Assembly: GCF_014705655.1 (NCBI RefSeq)
Contig: NZ_JACXIY010000003.1
Location: 62,001-126,000 of the forward strand
Length of the DNA stretch: 64,000 nt
Direction: 5' to 3'
Source: Paenibacillus arenilitoris
GTDB taxonomy: Bacteria > Bacillota > Bacilli > Paenibacillales > Paenibacillaceae
Below the pieces are notes generated by a model, which was given only the letters and a program-made list of their open reading frames with translations, searched no databases and was not told the DNA's origin. The position numbers were made by a program, and so were the translations under genes. Shown here in pieces: positions 32,950 through 41,679 of this stretch. Positions within the stretch are counted from its first letter, which is position 1, and each line of letters begins with the position of its first letter.

Positions 32950-34150
32950 TCCGTGGAAAGATTCGCCTCGAGCGTCCCGTACCTTCCTGCTTCTGGCCTC
33001 CGTTTTGTTCTTGACCGAGACGGCCAGAAGCGCGTTTCTGCTCTCCTTCCTGCCCGCCTACGCGGAAGCGTTCGATATTTCGGTCGCGACGGTCGGCGCC
33101 GCCGTATCGGTGCACTACGCAGCCGATACGCTGGTCAAGGTCGCGGCCGGCTACGTGCTCGACCGCTTTCCCGCCCGGCTCGTCCTGCGCGGGTTTCTGC
33201 TGGCCGGCACGCTCGGCTTATGTCTTGCCTATTTCGGCAAGGAACCGTGGCTGTTCATCGTCGGCGCGGCGCTGCTAGGCATCGGGGCTTCGCCGGTCTG
33301 GCTGCTCGTCCTGAGCAGGGTGAAAGAGACCTCGCGTGCCGCCCAGATGGGCTCGATCTATACGATATGGCTTGCTGCGCTTGGCATCGGTCCCGTAGCC
33401 GTCAACTTCGTCATCGACCGCGGGCTGCCGTTGTCGTTTGGCTTGATCGCCGGATTTTGGCTGGCCGGCTCGCTCGTTGCGGCAGGAACGGGCATCGAGT
33501 ACAAGCCCGGCGGCCACGGGCTGCTCCTCCCGCCGAACGAGCAATTGAGGCGCATGCGGAAGCAGCTTGCCGGCATGAAGCCGCTCATGCCGGGCATGGT
33601 TCTGCAGACGGCCGCGGCCGGCCTGCTCATCCCCGTGCTCCCGACCTTCGCCTCCAATTATTTGAACCTGAGCTATTCCGAGTATTCGATCGTGCTCGTC
33701 GCGGGAGGGCTCTTTACGGCGCTGCTCCTCGTTCCGATGGGCAAATGGTCGGATAAGTGGGGGTATCGGCGATTCCTGATCGCGGGCTTCGTCTTCTTGT
33801 CGCTGGCGCTGTACGCCTTGCCGTACGCCCGCGATATGTACACGGCGCTTCCGCTCGGCGCGCTGCTCGGCGCGGCGTATTCCGCCGTGCTGCCCGCCTG
33901 GAACGCCTTGATGTCGCATTTCGTCCAGTCCGGGCAGAAGGCGACGGACTGGGGCGTCCTGTCCGGCGTCGAAGGACTCGGCGTCATGATCGGACCGATC
34001 GCGGGCGGATGGCTGGCAAGCCGGTTCAGCGAGCCGGCTGCGATCGCCGCCAGCGCGACGCTGCTGCTGGCCATTGCCGTCTTTTATGCTTTCAACCCGG
34101 TGCATACTCGCGCCTCCCGCGTAACGAACAAAAGCCGCGAACGTCAATGA
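32939..34150 (+). CDS. MFS transporter coupled to the glycosyltransferase
   Basis: The coding part is 403 residues from the ATG at 32939 (MKLNPWKDSPRASRTFLLLA). GGAGGG lies 10 bases upstream, and the first 11 bases overlap the glycosyltransferase gene. It has twelve predicted helices with VAAGYVLDRFPARLVLRGFL between helices 2 and 3 and MGKWSDKWGYRRFLIAG between 8 and 9. The overlap implies coupled translation. In Staphylococcus the ypfP (glucosyltransferase) and ltaA (MFS glycolipid flippase) genes are likewise paired, so a glycolipid flippase is an attractive but unproven role. Confidence 0.85.
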   Translation: MKLNPWKDSPRASRTFLLLASVLFLTETARSAFLLSFLPAYAEAFDISVATVGAAVSVHYAADTLVKVAAGYVLDRFPARLVLRGFLLAGTLGLCLAYFGKEPWLFIVGAALLGIGASPVWLLVLSRVKETSRAAQMGSIYTIWLAALGIGPVAVNFVIDRGLPLSFGLIAGFWLAGSLVAAGTGIEYKPGGHGLLLPPNEQLRRMRKQLAGMKPLMPGMVLQTAAAGLLIPVLPTFASNYLNLSYSEYSIVLVAGGLFTALLLVPMGKWSDKWGYRRFLIAGFVFLSLALYALPYARDMYTALPLGALLGAAYSAVLPAWNALMSHFVQSGQKATDWGVLSGVEGLGVMIGPIAGGWLASRFSEPAAIAASATLLLAIAVFYAFNPVHTRASRVTNKSRERQ

Positions 34151-34164
34151 GACGCTTCGCGGCT
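34133..34164. terminator. Hairpin between MFS and phosphoesterase genes
   Basis: AGCCGCGAA pairs with TTCGCGGCT. It overlaps the last codons of the MFS gene and sits before the convergent phosphoesterase stop. Confidence 0.6.
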
Positions 34165-34179
34165 GCTTCGGCCCTGCAT

Positions 34180-35358
34180 TCAGTTCGCCGTCAGATCAAT
34201 GCCGTAATCCTTCGCGAATACGAGATGGGTATCCACTTTCACGTCTTTACCTTCGGCCTTCAGGTTGTATACGCGGGCGCCGCGCAGCCTGTTGCGCTCC
34301 GCCCCTTCCAGGCCGTATGCGCCGAAGCCGGTGCTGCCGCAGTAACCGAGCATGACGCCGTAATAATTGCCGCAGTACGTATTGACGTGATCGTGTCCGC
34401 AAAATACGCCCTTGACGTCGCCGCGGTCAAGGATGGCGGAGAACATGCCGCTGTTGAACGGCCCCGGACACTCCTCCTCGTTGCGCTCGCCCACGATGCC
34501 GTGCTTCGCGACCGCGCGGGCATGATCGGCCTCCGTCCTGCCGTCCACGCTCGCGAACCACATGAACCGGAACTCCCACAGCGGAATGTGAATGAACATA
34601 AGCGACGGAATTTTTCTCCCGTACCGCTTCTCGAGCGCCTCGGACGTCTCCGAGTACCAATTCACCTGGTTTTGCCTCAGCCAATCCCAGGTCGGATACC
34701 CGTCGAAGTTCTGCCCGGCGATTTCTTTCGGCGCGTACCGCCCGGCGTCGAGCAGCCACAGGTTGAACATCGGGTTCTTGCTGTCATGCCCGCCGATCAG
34801 GAGATTCATGTTGCCCGTACCGGTAATGCCCTTCGCGCCGCCATCGTTCCGGTTGTACTTGTAGGAACGGTAAATTTGCAGCATCTTCTCCTCGTCGTAT
34901 CCGCTGTTCGGCGTGGAATCCTCGTCATGGTTGCCGAAGGTGATCGCCCACGGAATGCCGCGGTCCTCCATCGGCATCGCGATGTTGTTGATCGCCTTCT
35001 TCACTTCCGCGGGCGAATCGGTACCGCCCGTAATGTTGTCGCCGTTGAGCACGACGAAGTCCGGCTTCTGGTCGTCCAGCGTCTTCTCCATAAGCTCCAC
35101 CGTGCGCGGATCGATATCCTCGTCGTCCTGGGTGTCGTTGAACTGTACGATTTTGAACGTGCCGTCCTTGCGGAAATTCAGCTTCGCGTCGCCCGTCGGC
35201 CTATCCTTCAGTTTATCCTTCTCCGTCGCGGAAGCGGTCCCGGTCAACCAATCGGCTCCGAGCCCCGAAGCGCCGGCCGCCAGCGCCAGCGCGCTCATAC
35301 CGCCGATTTTCAAAAACTGCTTCCGGTCCATGCCCTTCTGATCCATTCCGTCGCTCAA
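34180..35358 (-). CDS. Exported metallophosphoesterase
   Basis: The product is 392 residues if the TTG at 35358 is used, which has GGGAGGT 7 bases upstream; the ATG at 35346 is too far from a site. A signal peptide with an RK pair (MDRKQFLKIGG) and an Ala-rich core suggests export, possibly by Tat. The calcineurin-like fold shows the metal ligands: FNDTQDDED (first strand), VLNGDNITGG, FGNHDEDS and the late GHDHVN. Such enzymes are phosphodiesterases or phosphatases; substrate is unknown. It is monocistronic and convergent with the MFS gene. Confidence 0.86.
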   Translation of the reverse strand: MSDGMDQKGMDRKQFLKIGGMSALALAAGASGLGADWLTGTASATEKDKLKDRPTGDAKLNFRKDGTFKIVQFNDTQDDEDIDPRTVELMEKTLDDQKPDFVVLNGDNITGGTDSPAEVKKAINNIAMPMEDRGIPWAITFGNHDEDSTPNSGYDEEKMLQIYRSYKYNRNDGGAKGITGTGNMNLLIGGHDSKNPMFNLWLLDAGRYAPKEIAGQNFDGYPTWDWLRQNQVNWYSETSEALEKRYGRKIPSLMFIHIPLWEFRFMWFASVDGRTEADHARAVAKHGIVGERNEEECPGPFNSGMFSAILDRGDVKGVFCGHDHVNTYCGNYYGVMLGYCGSTGFGAYGLEGAERNRLRGARVYNLKAEGKDVKVDTHLVFAKDYGIDLTAN

Positions 35359-35373
35359 GCGAATACCTCCCAA

Positions 35374-35644
35374 AAAATGAAGTTTCGAATTTCAAAACCA
35401 ATCCTTCAAAATCGTGAACAGTTCCACTTTAGCCGCTGAAATCGTTTGTTTTGTATGCTGCATGATAAGTCTGTGTAAATCGGCGAAAATGAGATTTCGG
35501 TCGTGGGCCGGGAGGCGCAGCCCGGCGTTCCGCCTCCGGCTAAGTCCCGGCGCCGCACCGTCGTTCGTCCGACGAAGCGCCGGGACGAATGAAATACGCG
35601 AAGAAGCGCGCCCTGTCGGTTATGACGGACGCGCTTCGTGCGGC
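35374..35644. other. Non-coding spacer with two GC-rich hairpins
   Basis: No gene is seen. GAAGCGCG/CGCGCTTC (35603-35637) follows the dinB-like gene on the minus strand and probably terminates it. TCCCGGCGC/GCGCCGGGA lies at about 35547-35585. Confidence 0.5.
35603..35637 (-). terminator. Terminator of the DinB-family gene
   Basis: A GAAGCGCG/CGCGCTTC stem lies 8 bases past the stop, followed by TTCGCG rather than a pure T run. Confidence 0.55.
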
Positions 35645-36145
35645 TTACTTAGGTGCCGGAACCCCCATGGCGGCATATTCTTCCTTGGACGGACCGTACA
35701 CGCCGGCTACGGGAAGTCCCGCCTGGCGCATAAGAACCGTAATCTGTCCGCGGTGATGAATTTCGTGGCCGATGAACGCTCCGAGCGTATAGCCGATCTT
35801 CCACTGCTGACCGAACATGTCGACGGATTCCTGCAGCTTCTCGTCCGTGAATTGGGCTTGCACCGCATCAAGGATGGATGCCGCCGTACGGCGATAGGTC
35901 TCGGCGATCGTCTTGGCGGAAGCGGGCGACTCGCCGTCGTCCGGAACGGAGTCGAACCGGAGCCCGGTTGCAAGCAGCAGTCCGCTGGACGTCACCAAAT
36001 GCCAGGCAAGGAAGCCGAGCGTGCGGAAGCCGGGGGCGATTTCTTGGCCCAGCCTCTGGTCGGTCAGCGCGTCCAGCAGCTTCTGCGTGCCGGCCGATTC
36101 GTTCCGGTAGTCGTCGATAAAGTTTTGAACGCTTGTGTACATCAT
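35645..36145 (-). CDS. DinB-family protein
   Basis: This 166-residue four-helix protein has the metal-binding histidines of the DinB/YfiT superfamily: LGFLAWHLVTSSG (first His, about residue 50) and FIGHEIHHRGQITVLMRQAG (second pair, about 132). DinB-fold proteins act as metal-dependent thiol transferases or damage-inducible proteins; most Bacillales members have no assigned reaction. Two adjacent ATG codons begin the frame after AAGGGG. It is monocistronic. Confidence 0.85.
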   Translation of the reverse strand: MMYTSVQNFIDDYRNESAGTQKLLDALTDQRLGQEIAPGFRTLGFLAWHLVTSSGLLLATGLRFDSVPDDGESPASAKTIAETYRRTAASILDAVQAQFTDEKLQESVDMFGQQWKIGYTLGAFIGHEIHHRGQITVLMRQAGLPVAGVYGPSKEEYAAMGVPAPK

Positions 36146-36339
36146 TTTGGATTTCCCCTTTCCTATGTACTTACAACTCTATTATAACCGCCCTTCCTGA
36201 CATCGTCATGTCAGTGAAAGAGGCAAAAATCGAAATCCGCCGCCCGGCCCAGAATGAGAGAGCAACATTGTGAATGCCGCCCTATGCTAAAACTTTACTT
36301 GTACCGGAATTACACTTACCGTTAAGAGGAGATGGAACT

Positions 36340-37104
36340 ATGAAAAGATTGCAAGGAAAGGTCGCGTTGGTGACGGGGGGAAGCCGGGGAATCGGACGCG
36401 CGGTCGCGCGGCGGCTCGCAAGCGACGGCGCGCTCGTAGCCGTTCATTACGCCGCGAGGCAGGGCGCCGCGGAGGAGGTCGTCCGCGACATTCAGTACGA
36501 CGGCGGAGCCGCGTTCGCGATCGGCGCCGATTTCAAGCCGCCCGGCGGAACGCGCGAGCTGTATGCGGCGCTGGATGCCGCCCTTCTGGATCGTACGGGA
36601 GACGTTCGGTTCGACATCCTGGTCAACAATGCCGGTATCGGCCAAGCCTCGACGATCGGGGATTTGACGGAGCAGGCGTTCGACGAGGTCGTGGACGTTA
36701 ACCTGAAAGCTCCGCTGTTCGTCATCCAGCAGGCGCTGCCCCGTCTGAGAGACGGCGGCCGCATCATCAACTTGTCTTCGCTGGTCACGCAGGCCGCTTA
36801 TCCGAACCTGCTCGGCTACAGCATCGCCAAGGGCGCCGTCAATACGTTGACCCTGGCGCTCGCCAAGCAGCTTGGCGAGCGGAATATTACCGTCAACGCG
36901 ATCATGCCCGGCATCGTCGATACGGAGATGAACGCGCCGATGAAGCAGGATCCCGCCGCCGAGCGATTCGCCGCCGGCCTGTCGGTATTCGGCCGTTGGG
37001 GGCAGCCGGAAGACATCGCGGATACGGCCGCGTTCCTCGCCTCGCCGGACAGCTGCTGGATCACCGGCCAGCTGATTAACGCGAGCGGCGGATCGCATTT
37101 ATGA
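36340..37104 (+). CDS. SDR-family oxidoreductase
   Basis: The frame starts at the ATG at 36340 (MKRLQGKVALVTGGSRGIGR) with AGAGGAG upstream, giving 254 residues. Classical SDR motifs are present: TGGSRGIG, VNNAGIG, INLSSLVTQAAYPNLLGYSI with AK (catalytic Ser, Tyr, Lys) and a C-terminal CWITGQLINASGGSHL. The NAD(P) loop is followed by an unusually long acidic/hydrophobic insertion around FKPPGGTRELYAALDAALLD. Substrate is unknown; it resembles 3-oxoacyl-ACP reductase-like enzymes of accessory metabolism. Confidence 0.87.
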   Translation: MKRLQGKVALVTGGSRGIGRAVARRLASDGALVAVHYAARQGAAEEVVRDIQYDGGAAFAIGADFKPPGGTRELYAALDAALLDRTGDVRFDILVNNAGIGQASTIGDLTEQAFDEVVDVNLKAPLFVIQQALPRLRDGGRIINLSSLVTQAAYPNLLGYSIAKGAVNTLTLALAKQLGERNITVNAIMPGIVDTEMNAPMKQDPAAERFAAGLSVFGRWGQPEDIADTAAFLASPDSCWITGQLINASGGSHL

Positions 37105-37120
37105 GCGCGCCCCCTTAAAG

Positions 37121-37167
37121 GACAAAGCAGTCCATCGCATCGCAAGCATGCGTTGGACTGCTTTGTC
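37121..37167. terminator. Bidirectional hairpin between SDR and GH127 genes
   Basis: GACAAAGCAGTCCA pairs with TGGACTGCTTTGTC around a 19-base loop, 16 bases past the SDR stop and 9 bases past the GH127 stop. Confidence 0.75.
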
Positions 37168-37176
37168 GTTTGCCGC

Positions 37177-39150
37177 TTACACGCGCTCCTTCACCCAAAC
37201 GGCCATTTCGCCTTTGCCGCGGTTGGCCCAGGCGTAATACGGAATAAAGGTCGCAACGGCCGGCTTCAAGCTTGCGCCCGAATCCGTTCGGTACAGCTGC
37301 GAGCCCCATTGCGGCAGCTCCAGCCTTAGCGCCTCGGCCGTTATGAGCTTAAGCCCGCCGGCAAGCTCGGCGTCGAAGCCGACTTCCAGCTTCGCGTCCA
37401 GCGGCAGCATAAGCTGCTGCAGCTGCGGCCCGTTATCCGCTTCTTCGACGCAGTACACGAGCGGCCCGCGCTGCAGCGCGACCTTGCTCGCATTTCCCTT
37501 CACGAGCGGATGGCTTCTGACCCGCATGACCGGCATCTCCAGCGCGAGCTCCGCGACGTCGCCGTCCGCCCACTCGCGGTCGATCACGGCGTAGCCGTCC
37601 CGTACGCGGCCGTCGATCGGGTACGCGGCTCCGTTCACGAGCACCTCCGCTCCCGCGGCCCAATCCGGAACGCGAAGCGCGAGCGCGAACGACGAAGGCT
37701 GCGCAAGCGACACCTCGAAGCGGGCCTTGCCTTCCCATGGAACGCCCGCTTCCTGCTTGAGCCGAAGCTTGGCGCCGCCGACGGCAAGCTCGGCCTCCCC
37801 GCCGATGTATAGATGGGCGTAGACCGTATCGCCTTTGACCGAATAGACGTATTCGCCGAGCGAGGCCAGCAGCCGCGCGATGTTCGGCGGGCAGCACGCG
37901 CAGCCGAACCACTCCTGGCGGACGGGCTTTACGTGGTTGAAGTTTTTGTTGCGTCCCTCGCATACGCCTGGCGTAACCTCGAGCGGATTGACATAGAAGA
38001 AATGTCTGCCGTCGCGGGACATGCCCCCGAGCACGGTATTGTACAGCGCGCGCTCCATCACGTCGGCGTAGCGGCTGTTCGGCTCCAATTGCAGCATGCG
38101 GTGGGCGAAGAAAATAAGGCCGATCGCCGCGCACGTCTCCGAATAGATCGTATCGTTCGGCAAATCGTAATCGAACGAGAACGCTTCGCCTTGCGCCATC
38201 GACCCGATGCCGCCCGTTACGTACATTTGCTTGTTCGCAATGTTGTCCCACAGCCTGCGGCACGCCTCAAGCAGCGTCTCGTCTCCCGTCTCCCGCGCGA
38301 CGTCGGCCATGCCCGCCAGCATGTAGACGACGCGAACCGCGTGTCCTGCCGCCGCTTCCTGCTCGCGGACCGGCTGATGCGCCTGGAAATAGGCATGGTC
38401 GATATGGATTTTGTTCTTCCTCCAATGCGTCGTCCATCCCCGGCGCTCGGCTTCCTCTACGAAGAAGCTCGGCTGCTGGCCGCGCTTATCGATGAAGTAG
38501 CGGCTCAGCTCCAGGTAACGACGCTCCCCCGTCGCTTCGTACAGCTTGACGAGCGCCAGCTCGATTTCCTGATGGCCGTCGTAGCCGGCGATTTGCCCCG
38601 GTCCGTCGCCGAATACTTCGGCGATGTTGTCCGCGGCGCGGGAGACGATGTCCAGCAGCTTCCGCTTGCCGGTCGCTTTGTAATAGGCGACGCCCGCTTC
38701 GATCATATGGCCGGCCGTGTACAATTCATGGCATTCCGTCAAATTTGTCCACTTGCCCTCCGGCTCCTTGATCGTAAAGTACGTATTCAAATAACCGTTT
38801 GGCTGCTGGGCTTTCCCGATGATGTCGATCATCTCGTCGGCCACCTGCTCGAGGGCGGCGTCCCGCTTGCTAACGAGCAGGTAGGCGACCGCTTCGAGCC
38901 ACTTCGCCACGTCGGTATCCTGGAAGACGAAACCGTAAAATTCGCCCTCCGCCAGACCCGCCGCGATTTTGAAATTGCTGACCGCTCCGCTTCGCTCGGC
39001 GCCCTCCACCCGGTCGTTGATCGCTTCCCACTGATACGGAACGACGACGTCCCTCACCAGATCAATATAATAATTCCAGAAATCGTCTTGAATCCGAACG
39101 TCCTTCATTGAAACCGGCCGCGCCTTGTCCGTACTTGCGGTTTGTCCCAT
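37177..39150 (-). CDS. GH127 beta-L-arabinofuranosidase
   Basis: The ATG at 39150 has GGAG 9 bases upstream; an ATG six codons earlier overlaps that ribosome site. The 657-residue protein matches glycoside hydrolase family 127: VRIQDDFWNYYIDLVRDVVV at the N terminus, ETCAAIGLIFFAHRMLQLEP in the alpha/alpha barrel, and FGCACCPPNIARLL near residues 415-430 with the Cys cluster that binds zinc and supplies the nucleophile. Family enzymes release beta-L-arabinofuranose from plant glycoproteins or arabinans. No signal peptide is present, so it acts in the cytoplasm on imported oligosaccharides. It is divergent from an AraC regulator that probably controls it. Confidence 0.93.
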   Translation of the reverse strand: MGQTASTDKARPVSMKDVRIQDDFWNYYIDLVRDVVVPYQWEAINDRVEGAERSGAVSNFKIAAGLAEGEFYGFVFQDTDVAKWLEAVAYLLVSKRDAALEQVADEMIDIIGKAQQPNGYLNTYFTIKEPEGKWTNLTECHELYTAGHMIEAGVAYYKATGKRKLLDIVSRAADNIAEVFGDGPGQIAGYDGHQEIELALVKLYEATGERRYLELSRYFIDKRGQQPSFFVEEAERRGWTTHWRKNKIHIDHAYFQAHQPVREQEAAAGHAVRVVYMLAGMADVARETGDETLLEACRRLWDNIANKQMYVTGGIGSMAQGEAFSFDYDLPNDTIYSETCAAIGLIFFAHRMLQLEPNSRYADVMERALYNTVLGGMSRDGRHFFYVNPLEVTPGVCEGRNKNFNHVKPVRQEWFGCACCPPNIARLLASLGEYVYSVKGDTVYAHLYIGGEAELAVGGAKLRLKQEAGVPWEGKARFEVSLAQPSSFALALRVPDWAAGAEVLVNGAAYPIDGRVRDGYAVIDREWADGDVAELALEMPVMRVRSHPLVKGNASKVALQRGPLVYCVEEADNGPQLQQLMLPLDAKLEVGFDAELAGGLKLITAEALRLELPQWGSQLYRTDSGASLKPAVATFIPYYAWANRGKGEMAVWVKERV

Positions 39151-39291
39151 TCCCGATCGCTCCTTCATTTCGTACTTATAAATTTGTTACTGCCGATTTC
39201 TATTGTATGCGCTACAATAATACAAAACCATTAAGGATAAGAACCTGTTTCTTATAAAATTTCACACAAACAACCTGAAGGGGAGAACGAC

Positions 39292-40161
39292 ATGGAGGAG
39301 AAGGAGCATATTTACTTTGCCGCGCCGCCGCTGCCGTATTACCTGGAAAGCGGGGAGACGTTCCACGCGCCGGGGGACCAGCATCCGAGCCGGAAGCAGC
39401 TCGGCATATTCGATTTGATTCTGATGGAATCGGGGGAACTGTTCATCGGCGAGGAGGAGCGGCAGTGGACGCTGACCGCTGGTCAGACGCTGCTGCTGCT
39501 GCCCGACCGCTACCATTATTCCGTCAGGCCGTCCGAGCAGCCGGCGCATTTTTACTGGGTGCACTTCCAGTCGGTCGGGGAGTGGCAGCAGACCGGCCAG
39601 GAGCAAGCGAGCCTGGACTACGAAGCGCATCAAAAACGGTTTCTGACCTCGCCCTATTCGCTTCACCTGCCCAAAAAATGGACGCTCCCCTACCCCGAGC
39701 AGGCGTTCCGGCTCATGCGGACGCTCAACAAGGCGGGAGGGGAGCGCCAATCGAGCGCCTTCTGGACGCAGCAGCAGACGTTCGAGGAGCTGCTCCGCCT
39801 CATGGATTTGCGGCAAACGGACGATGGGATAAGTCCCGTCGTCACCCTAGCGGAGAAGGCGGAGGCGTACATCAAAAACAATTACCGCGCCGGCGTCACG
39901 AGCAAGACGCTCGCGGAGGCGCTTAACTTTCACTACAACTACATCACCCGCTGCATGAAGCAGGTGTACGGCATGACGCCGGCCGAATATTTGACCAAAT
40001 GCCGGCTGGAGCAGGCGAAGCTGCTGCTGCTGAAGACGGAGTGGCCGGTCGCCGAGATCGCGATGCAGGTCGGTTTCGAGAACGTCCCCTATTTCTCGAA
40101 TTGCTTCGCCCGCCAGATCGGCTTGCCGCCGTCCAAATTCCGGAAGCGGTATTCGACCTGA
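39292..40161 (+). CDS. AraC-family regulator divergent from GH127
   Basis: This 289-residue protein has an N-terminal cupin-like sensing domain (GELFIGEEERQWTLTAGQTL, then PAHFYWVHFQSV) and a C-terminal double helix-turn-helix: SKTLAEALNFHYNYITRCMK and EWPVAEIAMQVGFENVPYFS. AGGGGAG precedes the ATG. The 141-base region shared with the GH127 gene is AT-rich and should hold both promoters. Such pairs are normally activated by the sugar released, here probably L-arabinose or an arabino-oligosaccharide. Confidence 0.92.
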   Translation: MEEKEHIYFAAPPLPYYLESGETFHAPGDQHPSRKQLGIFDLILMESGELFIGEEERQWTLTAGQTLLLLPDRYHYSVRPSEQPAHFYWVHFQSVGEWQQTGQEQASLDYEAHQKRFLTSPYSLHLPKKWTLPYPEQAFRLMRTLNKAGGERQSSAFWTQQQTFEELLRLMDLRQTDDGISPVVTLAEKAEAYIKNNYRAGVTSKTLAEALNFHYNYITRCMKQVYGMTPAEYLTKCRLEQAKLLLLKTEWPVAEIAMQVGFENVPYFSNCFARQIGLPPSKFRKRYST

Positions 40162-40280
40162 TATCATACCGGCTTCTCGTTGCCGGCGAATGGGTTAATC
40201 GGGAAAAATACGCGAAGCCCGCGATTGCCTATCCGACGTTCAAGCACTATAATGGACGAAAAAACGTAAAGGAGAACGTT

Positions 40281-40559
40281 ATGTGCCGAAACATTAAGAC
40301 GTTATACAACTTCGACCCGCCGGCCACGGAGGATGAAGTTCAGGCGGCCGCGCTGCAATTCGTCAGGAAGCTCTCGGGCTTCAATTCGCCTTCGAAGGCG
40401 AACGAGGCGGCGTTCCGTCTTGCCGTCGAGGAAGTTGCCGCGGCAGCCCGGACGCTGCTCGATTCCTTGGTGACGAACGCCGACCCCCGCAGCCGCGAAG
40501 TCGAGCTCGAACGAGCCCGCGCCCGAAACGCCAAGCGGTTCGGCACGGGGAATGGTTGA
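40281..40559 (+). CDS. DUF2277-family protein
   Basis: I chose the ATG at 40281, with AAGGAG 6 bases upstream, within a longer open frame. The 92-residue product begins MCRNIKTLYNFDPPATEDEV and matches DUF2277, a small family with a conserved N-terminal Cys-Arg-Asn-Ile-Lys and a helical rest (LQFVRKLSGFNSPSKANEAA). Function is unknown. It is monocistronic and followed by a terminator hairpin. Confidence 0.88.
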   Translation: MCRNIKTLYNFDPPATEDEVQAAALQFVRKLSGFNSPSKANEAAFRLAVEEVAAAARTLLDSLVTNADPRSREVELERARARNAKRFGTGNG

Positions 40560-40577
40560 AGGTTCGAAGCGGGAACA

Positions 40578-40603
40578 GGCCAGCCGGAGTCTTCCGGCTG
40601 GCC
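40578..40603 (+). terminator. Terminator after the DUF2277 gene
   Basis: GGCCAGCCGGA pairs with TCCGGCTGGCC around GTCT, followed by TTCCT. Confidence 0.75.
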
Positions 40604-40820
40604 TTCCTGCGCAAGGCAAGGGCTATCCGGACGGACGGCCCTTGTCCTATTCATGATGGACATGCGCGGTTGATTGCATCCTACGCTGCACTTCGTGCAA
40701 CAGAATGGCACGTAACCGCAGCGGCTCGCATCTGCGCTGTAATGGCACAAACTGCAACGCAGCTCAGTCTCTGTGCCGGGTGACGGTAGCGGCGGGTTTG
40801 TGATGCCACGAGCCGGCTTC
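40604..40820. other. Non-coding stretch with TGCAC/GTGCA and AATGGCAC repeats
   Basis: No gene is seen. TGCACTTCGTGCA is a palindrome centred at 40693, and AATGGCAC occurs twice (40704 and 40741), each beside GCTG/CAG-rich sequence. Confidence 0.35.
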
Positions 40821-40982
40821 CTACCTCAGCGCCTCGAGCGCGAGCAGGCGGTCGGCGCCTACGGTTACGCTGCCGATCGGAAAGCCGTCGTAGCCGTTCC
40901 CGCCGTGAAAATCCGAGCCGCCGGTTACCGCCAGCTTATAGCGCTCCGCATAGGCCATCGCCCGCTCCTCACGAAATGAAGT
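40821..40982 (-). pseudogene. 3' remnant of a PHP-domain phosphoesterase
   Basis: On the minus strand about 50 codons read RAMAYAERYKLAVTGGSDFH, then GGNGYDGFPIGSVTVGADRL, ending LLALEALR and a stop. GGSDFHG preceded by LAVT is the last metal-binding motif of TrpH/YciV-type PHP phosphoesterases, which are about 270-290 residues long. Nothing upstream of this piece matches the rest of the protein, and palindrome array B follows directly, so the gene has lost its 5' four-fifths. Confidence 0.75.
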
Positions 40983-41055
40983 TAATGTTAATTGGTTGAA
41001 AATGAGCGGCAGCAGATCAGCCCTTCGCGCCCAGACGAATAGCCATAAATTGGGC

Positions 41056-41383
41056 AGCTAATTTCAAAAAATGAAACTAAATTGAACGTAGCCTCGTTCT
41101 TTCGGGATTTAGTTTCAATCATTGATACTAAACGGAACTGTTCGAGTATTTCCCATCGAAATTAGCTGTATTGGTTTCAAAATTTGAAACTAACTGCCAA
41201 TTCAACCTCCTTCTGTCGCTTCTAGTTTCAATATTTGAGATTAAACCCCGCGCAACGGCGGAAAATGAACTCTTGAGGCGATGCGATTGCGTAGACAGAT
41301 CAGGTATCAGGTCTAATCATTAGAGCTGAGTTGCAAATTTGAGTTCGTTTAGGAGAATCAGGTCTAGAAATTAGACCTGATGG
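41056..41383. repeat. Palindrome array B (six palindromes, 51-bp pairs)
   Basis: Four TTTCAA-n-TTGAAA type palindromes are centred near 41069, 41120, 41182 and 41233. Two TCTAA-n-TTAGA type palindromes are centred near 41318 and 41369. Centre distances are 51, 62, 51, 85 and 51 bp. The last pair, with its linker, aligns without gaps to that of array A over 86 bp with 16 mismatches by my count. The array lies between convergent genes. The 200 bases after it (41384-41597) hold no gene I can support. Confidence 0.85.
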
Positions 41384-41597
41384 CTTTGGATTCGGCGGAA
41401 TTGGCTCATGTGTCGGCTCGGCGACAGATCAGATCCAGCACCGAAGCCAGGAAGGGGGGTTTCAGGTTTGGCGGACGTTCGAACCGAGGAGTTATTGGGG
41501 CAGATGAAGAGCAATCCGGGATTGCGGCGTTTTCTGCTTTGCGGCCTGCCGAGGGCGAGCTTGGGCCGGTTGGATTTCGATTGCCCGACCAAAAGCG

Positions 41598-41637
41598 CAA
41601 CCGGCGGTGCAAGGATCGTCCCTTACACCGCCGGTTG
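41598..41637 (-). terminator. Hairpin with GGATC-type loop after the binding-protein gene
   Basis: CAACCGGCGGTG pairs with CACCGCCGGTTG around GCAAGGATCGTCCCTTA. Positions 41603-41624 repeat the hairpin at 8273-8305 almost base for base. It lies 42 bases past the stop of the minus-strand substrate-binding protein gene. Confidence 0.75.
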
Positions 41638-41679
41638 TCGTCAAGCAAGCTGGCGAGCAGCCCTACTTGCTAAGTCCTA

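Noticed and set aside
41371-41673. Small open frames on both strands after array B
   Set aside because: They overlap each other and the hairpin, lack ribosome sites and show no family pattern.
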